Shown in pieces: positions 59,780 through 64,000 of a stretch of DNA of 64,000 nt (positions within the stretch are counted from its first letter, which is position 1; each line of letters opens with the position of its first letter). Source of the stretch: an uncultured Oscillospiraceae bacterium (GTDB taxonomy: Bacteria; Bacillota; Clostridia; Oscillospirales; Oscillospiraceae); NCBI GenBank assembly GCA_934659425.1, contig CAKUHU010000008.1:1-64000 (forward strand), written 5' to 3'. Made by a program: the position numbers and the translations under genes. Under the pieces are notes generated by a model. That model saw only the letters and a list, made by a program, of their open reading frames with translations, was not told the origin of the DNA and ran no database searches.

Positions 59780-60580
59780 TTATAGTTTCCTCATTTGAGG
59801 TTGGTGCTTTTCGTAGACGGCAAGATGGGAAAAACCCATTTCCTGCATGAGCTCTGCCGCGGCGGGAATGCCCTTGGCCACATCGCCGGGCTCATGGGCG
59901 TCGCTGCCCAGAGTGATGATCTCCCCGCCGCAGTCCTTGTAAAGGGCCAGGATGCTCCGCCAATCAGAGATGTTGCGGCCACGGCAGGTGTTTACCTCGA
60001 TGCCCTTCCCCTTGCCGATGACCGTACGGAAGATGCGGCGCAGCTGGTCTTCATACCGTTCCAGGGTGATGTGACATCCGTCCCGCTCCATATAGCGCAG
60101 AGGATAGATGATGTGGGCCAGCACGTCGTAGCAGTCCATTTCTGCCAAAAGCGTCATAGAGTGGAAATAGTCATCCAGGGCGGCATAGCATTCGTCATCG
60201 TTTTGATAGTTGACAAAGTAAAAATCCTGGCCGCCTGCGGCCCGGCTCAGATTGTGGACAGAGCCTAATATGAAGTCCAGCTCCGGATGTCCGGCAATTT
60301 CCAAAGCCTTTTGGGGAGCTTCCCATGCCTCGCCCAGCTCCAGCCCCATGCGGATGGGAAGGTGGCCAGCGAAGAGAGGGCGGACTTGGGCCAACTGTGC
60401 TTCAATGGGAGCCCACTGAAAAGAGAGGTCCAGCTTGCCGTCCAGGGTCAGCAGATCGCAGTGGTCCGTGGTACACAGCTCGTCCATTCCGGCGTCCAGC
60501 GCTGCCTGGGCCATTTGGGCCAGGGGGGCGGAGCTGTCCGGGGAACAGAGCGTATGGGTATGATAGTCGGCTAAAAACAT
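59780..60580 (-). CDS. PHP-domain phosphatase, HisK/HisJ type
   Basis: 266 residues from ATG 60580 (MFLADYHTHTLCSPDSS). PHP metal motifs: DYHTHT (5-10), TDHCD (about 45-49), ILGSVHN, and the late GSDAHEPGDVA. The subgroup includes histidinol-phosphatase. No other histidine gene is nearby, so the substrate may differ. Between the PMT gene and rpiB; it starts 15 bases downstream of the PMT stop region with GGAG upstream. Confidence 0.85.
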   Translation of the reverse strand: MFLADYHTHTLCSPDSSAPLAQMAQAALDAGMDELCTTDHCDLLTLDGKLDLSFQWAPIEAQLAQVRPLFAGHLPIRMGLELGEAWEAPQKALEIAGHPELDFILGSVHNLSRAAGGQDFYFVNYQNDDECYAALDDYFHSMTLLAEMDCYDVLAHIIYPLRYMERDGCHITLERYEDQLRRIFRTVIGKGKGIEVNTCRGRNISDWRSILALYKDCGGEIITLGSDAHEPGDVAKGIPAAAELMQEMGFSHLAVYEKHQPQMRKL

Positions 60581-60594
60581 GAGAAACACTCCTT

Positions 60595-62853
60595 TCAAAA
60601 GGGCCAGCTCTCGATCCATTTCACCAAGGGCTCATACCAAGTGGGGATGGTCAAGCCAATCAGTACAGGATAAAAGAGGACATAGAGCCCCACAGCAAGG
60701 CCGGTGAGGCCGTAAACGGGTTTTTTCCAATCAGCCTCCCGCTCTACCAGGCCATCAAAGAGGTAGGCGATGGCAAATGTCAGGAAGAGAATGGAGGGAA
60801 AATAGTGGTATTCAAAGGTGGTGCGCCCGATGAACATCCAAGGCACTAATTGGGAGAGATAGGCGACCAGGAGAAAGACGGCCTTGCCGGAATGACCAGG
60901 ATAGGCCCATAGGATGAGGGCACACGCAGCCAGATAGAGGAGAAGACAGGCAATCAGGATGAGAGCATTGCGGAGGAGGACCTCAGGGGCCAGGGCAGGG
61001 TCAAAGACCCCGTTTTCTACCTGCTGCACCTTCCAGCACATTAAGGCGGAAAACACGCCCAGCCCGCCGAAAAAGGCGGCTTTGCTCCACATACGCTGAA
61101 AGGAGTGGGCGGCACAGATGAGGATGGCGGCCAGGCCGGTCCAGCACACCGCTGGATTGGAAAAGGCGGCGAAGCGGGTAGTAAAGCCGGGCACGGTGTT
61201 GTCCATATAGTAGAGAATGGGGCGGCCATCCACGATCCATTGGAACCACCAGGAGGCATAGGGGTGGGCCTGGGTGACGCCCTCGTGGTAGGTGAGCATA
61301 TACCACTGGTTGTTGGCTACGATGCCGGGCAGGCTGTCAACGGGAATGACGCTTCCCTTGAAATCCTTGCCCTCGGTGAGCCGTCCCCAGAGGTTTTGAA
61401 AAAAGACCGGCAGGCTCTCCTTTGCTCCCGCTATGGTATTTGCCAAGGACAAGTCCACATTCCGGGCCCAAGCATAGGGGAGATAGGAGGCACAGTAAAT
61501 GGACAGGGGAATGAGGATAAAGCACAGCACAGAAAATAGGAGCGTCTTGCCGGCCCAGACTGGGCGGGAGGTCTGGGCGTCGGGGGGCCAGTCCCGGAGC
61601 TTTTGGTAAAAGCCGATGAAATACAGCACGGCCAGGCCCGCTCCGCCGTAGATGACCGTCCATTTGCAGGAGATACCGATGCCCCACATGAGCCCTGAGA
61701 GGAAGAGGGGCAGGGCGCCGCGCTGGAAGGGAGCACCGGCGGGCAGCGTCAAATAGCGGTACATGAAAAAGTACATGCACAAGATGAAAAAGACGCCGTA
61801 AGTGTCGATGGTAGCAATGCGGGTCTGGGTCAGATGCATGAAGTCGGCAGCAAAGAGGATGGTACCGCAGGTTGCCACCGCGGTCTTGTCGAACATATTT
61901 TTCAGGAAAATATAGAGTATGGGCAGCATCAGCACGCCGAAGAGAGTGCCCATGAACCGCCAGCCGAAGGGGGTCATGCCAAAGAGACGGATGCCGATGC
62001 CCAGAATGAGCTTGCCCAGTGGCGGATGGGTGACCTCATAGGGGTAGACGCCGTCGATGTGTTCCTTGGCAGTGCGGGCGTGGTAGATCTCATCAAAGTA
62101 GGTGGAATTTTGCCAGGTGGATTTGGAGGGGACGGTATCGTCCACGGCAAAAAGGGAATTGACGGCGGAAGAGGCCGCTGAGCCGTCTGCCATGACATAG
62201 TTAAAAGCCACCGGCTGCCCATCCTCTCCCAACAGGCAGAATTTGGAGAGCTGAAGATTGGGCTTTTCGGCCTTGCCGGTGATGCGGAGGTATTGGACAT
62301 CCAGGGAATTGTCCATGTAGATGTCGATCCATTTATAAAGCTGATTGTACCTTTGGGTCAGGGCGTAGCTGGGCGCATAGCCATCGGCATCCGCCCAGTA
62401 ATATCCGGTGATCTCGTCCGGATTATCCGGATTGTCTTTCCGCTGCCACAGAGTGGACCAGTGGCTTCCGTCAGAGGAGATCTCCACATTGTAAGCGCCG
62501 GTGCCCAGGCCGGAATAATACCGGATGCCCGCGGTGCGGACCGGGGTGCCGGAGATCTGTATGGTGAGGGAGCTGCCCCCGGCAAATTCATAGACCTCCT
62601 GGGGGGCGGTCATAGACCCCAACTGGAAGAAAGCAGTGGCGGCGTAGATCAAGGTGATGAGCAGTACCGGCAGCCGGTCGGCCCTCTCCATGGGATGACA
62701 TCTCCCGGCAAAAGCAAAGGAACTGTTTTCCTGACGGATCCACTGCAGGCCCACAGGGCTGCTGCGGATGGCAAGGGCATAGCGGAAGAGAAAGAGGATC
62801 AGGAAGGCAATGACTGCCAATGCAAAAAAAATGGAGGGAGTGATATACCTCAT
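60595..62853 (-). CDS. PMT/ArnT-family phospholipid-linked glycosyltransferase
   Basis: 752 residues with about 12 membrane segments. The catalytic Asp-Glu pair is in YFDEIYHARTAKEHI, followed by EVTHPPLGKLILGIG, as in PMT-type protein O-mannosyltransferases. A large extracytoplasmic beta-rich insertion (about 80-235) precedes the catalytic loop, with YYSGLGTGAYNVEISSDG resembling a carbohydrate-binding discoidin-like fold. It transfers a sugar from a polyprenyl-phosphate donor to a protein or envelope polymer outside the cell. Confidence 0.88.
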   Translation of the reverse strand: MRYITPSIFFALAVIAFLILFLFRYALAIRSSPVGLQWIRQENSSFAFAGRCHPMERADRLPVLLITLIYAATAFFQLGSMTAPQEVYEFAGGSSLTIQISGTPVRTAGIRYYSGLGTGAYNVEISSDGSHWSTLWQRKDNPDNPDEITGYYWADADGYAPSYALTQRYNQLYKWIDIYMDNSLDVQYLRITGKAEKPNLQLSKFCLLGEDGQPVAFNYVMADGSAASSAVNSLFAVDDTVPSKSTWQNSTYFDEIYHARTAKEHIDGVYPYEVTHPPLGKLILGIGIRLFGMTPFGWRFMGTLFGVLMLPILYIFLKNMFDKTAVATCGTILFAADFMHLTQTRIATIDTYGVFFILCMYFFMYRYLTLPAGAPFQRGALPLFLSGLMWGIGISCKWTVIYGGAGLAVLYFIGFYQKLRDWPPDAQTSRPVWAGKTLLFSVLCFILIPLSIYCASYLPYAWARNVDLSLANTIAGAKESLPVFFQNLWGRLTEGKDFKGSVIPVDSLPGIVANNQWYMLTYHEGVTQAHPYASWWFQWIVDGRPILYYMDNTVPGFTTRFAAFSNPAVCWTGLAAILICAAHSFQRMWSKAAFFGGLGVFSALMCWKVQQVENGVFDPALAPEVLLRNALILIACLLLYLAACALILWAYPGHSGKAVFLLVAYLSQLVPWMFIGRTTFEYHYFPSILFLTFAIAYLFDGLVEREADWKKPVYGLTGLAVGLYVLFYPVLIGLTIPTWYEPLVKWIESWPF

Positions 62854-62874
62854 AGCATGTTCTCCAGAGAAAAT

Positions 62875-62910
62875 AAAAATAGGGGACAGAACACAGTCTG
62901 TCCCCTATTT
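62875..62910 (-). terminator. Terminator of dnaJ
   Basis: Minus strand ATAGGGGACAGA / TCTGTCCCCTAT (62879-62890 / 62897-62908), loop CTGTGT, followed by T-rich DNA. Directly at the dnaJ stop codon. Confidence 0.85.
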
Positions 62911-64000
62911 TATTTCTTTTTCCTGTGTTTGTCAAAAAAACCTTTTACACCGGGGTCCTCACTGCCCACATCTTCCCCCATAGCGGAGGAATAGGCCAGC
63001 AGAGCCTCACGCTGTCCGGAGTTCAGCGAGGTGGGGACCTGAATCTGGACCGTAACGAACTGGTCCCCTCTGCCCCTGCCATTCACAGCGGGGATGCCCT
63101 TCCCCCGCAGGCGGAAAACGGTTCCTGGCTGAGTTCCTGCGGGGAGGGTGTACTCTACGCTGCCGTCGATGGTGGGAATGGTAAGCTTGGCACCCAGTGC
63201 GGCCTGGGTGAAGGTGACAGTCTGGTCCAGATAGACTGCCGTGCCGTCCCGACGAAACCTGTCGCTGTGACGCACGGTGATGCTGATGAGCAGATCACCT
63301 GCCGGGCCGCCATTGATCCCCGCGCCGCCCTGGCCCCGCAGAGAGACCGCTTGACCGTTGTCGATGCCGGCGGGGATGGAGACGGTGATCTTCCGTTGCT
63401 TGCGGACCTGTCCGGAGCCCCGGCACTGATCACAGGGCTGATGGATGATCTTGCCCTTGCCCTGACAGCGGGTACAGGGGGCGGAAGTGGAGAACATGAA
63501 GGCGCCGCCGCCCCGCTGGATGCGGATGGAGCCGGTGCCGTGACAGTCAGGACAGACCTCGGCGGTGCTGCCGGGCGCGCATCCGCTGCCGCCGCAGGCA
63601 GAACAGCTTTCCGAGCGGGTCAGGGTAATCTCCTTCTGGCAACCAAAGGCTGCCTCCTCAAAGGAGATGGTCACCGAAGCCCGGAGAGTCTCTCCCTTTC
63701 GGGGGGCATTGGGGTTGGCCCGCTGGCCGCCGCCGAAGCCGCCGCCAAAGAAGGAGCCGAAGATGTCGCCCAAGTCGATGTCACCCATATCAAAGCCGCC
63801 GCTAAAGCCGCCGGCGCCAAAATTGGGATCCACTCCGGCATGGCCATATTGGTCGTAGCGAGCCCGTTTCTCCTTGTCGGAAAGGACCTCATAAGCCTCG
63901 TTAACTTCCTTGAATTTGGACTCGGCAGCTTTGTCGCCGGGATTCAGATCCGGGTGGTATTGTTTGGCCAGCTTCCGATAGGCCTTCTTAAGCTCGTCAT
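62910..64000 (-). CDS. dnaJ: Chaperone protein DnaJ, 5' end beyond the right edge
   Basis: The frame is open to the window edge; about 363 residues are visible. J domain with [16 protein letters not shown] (HPD motif), a Gly/Phe-rich linker ([18 protein letters not shown]), four CxxCxGxG zinc repeats ([32 protein letters not shown]), and two C-terminal substrate-binding domains. Co-chaperone of DnaK. Only the first ~15 residues are missing. The upstream dnaK and grpE genes would be expected to the right. Confidence 0.97.
   Translation of the reverse strand, partial: DELKKAYRKLAKQYHPDLNPGDKAAESKFKEVNEAYEVLSDKEKRARYDQYGHAGVDPNFGAGGFSGGFDMGDIDLGDIFGSFFGGGFGGGQRANPNAPRKGETLRASVTISFEEAAFGCQKEITLTRSESCSACGGSGCAPGSTAEVCPDCHGTGSIRIQRGGGAFMFSTSAPCTRCQGKGKIIHQPCDQCRGSGQVRKQRKITVSIPAGIDNGQAVSLRGQGGAGINGGPAGDLLISITVRHSDRFRRDGTAVYLDQTVTFTQAALGAKLTIPTIDGSVEYTLPAGTQPGTVFRLRGKGIPAVNGRGRGDQFVTVQIQVPTSLNSGQREALLAYSSAMGEDVGSEDPGVKGFFDKHRKKK

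Noticed and set aside
1-64000. CRISPR array, prophage, IS element, rRNA or tRNA genes
   Set aside because: No regularly spaced repeats, integrase/transposase motifs or RNA-gene signatures were seen in the window.

Overview
The window (about 60 % GC) reads as a chromosome segment of a spore-forming, anaerobic, low-GC-phylum Firmicute of the class Clostridia; gene content and protein style (SpoIIE, SpoVT, SpoIIQ-like, YlxR/YlxQ, metY/metA under a T-box, DUF1576, DUF401, an [FeFe]-hydrogenase-like redox module) best fit the gut family Oscillospiraceae (Flavonifractor/Lawsonibacter-like). This assignment is an inference from content, not a database result. No rRNA, tRNA, CRISPR array, integrase or insertion sequence was recognised. 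Most of the window is ordinary chromosomal backbone.

Layout. 1-2.3 kb: left edge with an antirestriction (ArdA-like) fragment abutting a frameshifted ACR3/BASS-type arsenite transporter, then a DUF1576 membrane protein. 2.3-10.9 kb (minus strand): the classic translation block rimP-nusA-ylxR-ylxQ-infB, a terminator and a hairpin-rich 480-bp gap, then rbfA-nrnA-truB-ribF. 11-17 kb: HpcH/HpaI aldolase, an EF-G paralogue (EF-G2 type), and dusB-ECF sigma-anti-sigma. 17-21 kb: spoIIE convergent with a DUF815 ATPase. 21.4-23.4 kb: an Entner-Doudoroff-type operon (VOC protein, KDG kinase, KDPG aldolase). 23.4-26.2 kb: a broken small membrane protein gene, a lipoprotein nuclease, spoVT and a small gene that share a forespore-sigma-like promoter pattern. 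26.2-33 kb: AbrB regulator, MacAB-like efflux set and SLH-domain protein, then a SpoIIQ-like M23 protein. 33-36.5 kb: frameshifted DUF401 transporter, queT behind a likely preQ1 riboswitch, galU, membrane-anchored XRE protein. 36.6-39.2 kb: methionine T-box, metY, metA (acetyl-type). 39.4-40.5 kb: rpsF-ssb-rpsR. 40.6-42.8 kb: DRTGG / HATPase / hydrogenase-like redox module. 43-45.5 kb: serC, serA, and a candidate independent small RNA. 45.6-49.6 kb: KduD-like SDR, 2-hydroxyacid dehydrogenase, GntR(YtrA)-ABC exporter. 49.7-55.6 kb: envelope proteins (XpaC-like, VanW, DUF2461, polysaccharide deacetylase, zinc-ribbon/Big2). 55.7-59.2 kb: yybP-ykoY manganese riboswitch, mntP and a PMR1/SERCA-like P-type ATPase. 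59.3-64 kb: rpiB, PHP phosphatase, PMT-family glycosyltransferase and the 3' part of dnaJ, running off the right edge.

How parts fit together: translation/ribosome assembly, methionine and serine synthesis and metal homeostasis are each controlled by recognisable leaders (T-box, yybP-ykoY, preQ1-type, S6:S18-type). Three accessory membrane-protein genes (ACR3, a CD0519-like small protein, DUF401) each carry a frameshift (single-base where it can be counted) while every core gene is intact, which suggests either decay of dispensable transporters or localised sequence errors. The most unusual signals are the probable small RNA after serA (its own promoter overlaps the serA stop), a nine-codon DapB-like stub upstream of the DUF815 gene, the hairpin cluster inside the translation block, the duplicated membrane-fusion adaptor, and the stripped-down hydrogenase-like signalling module.
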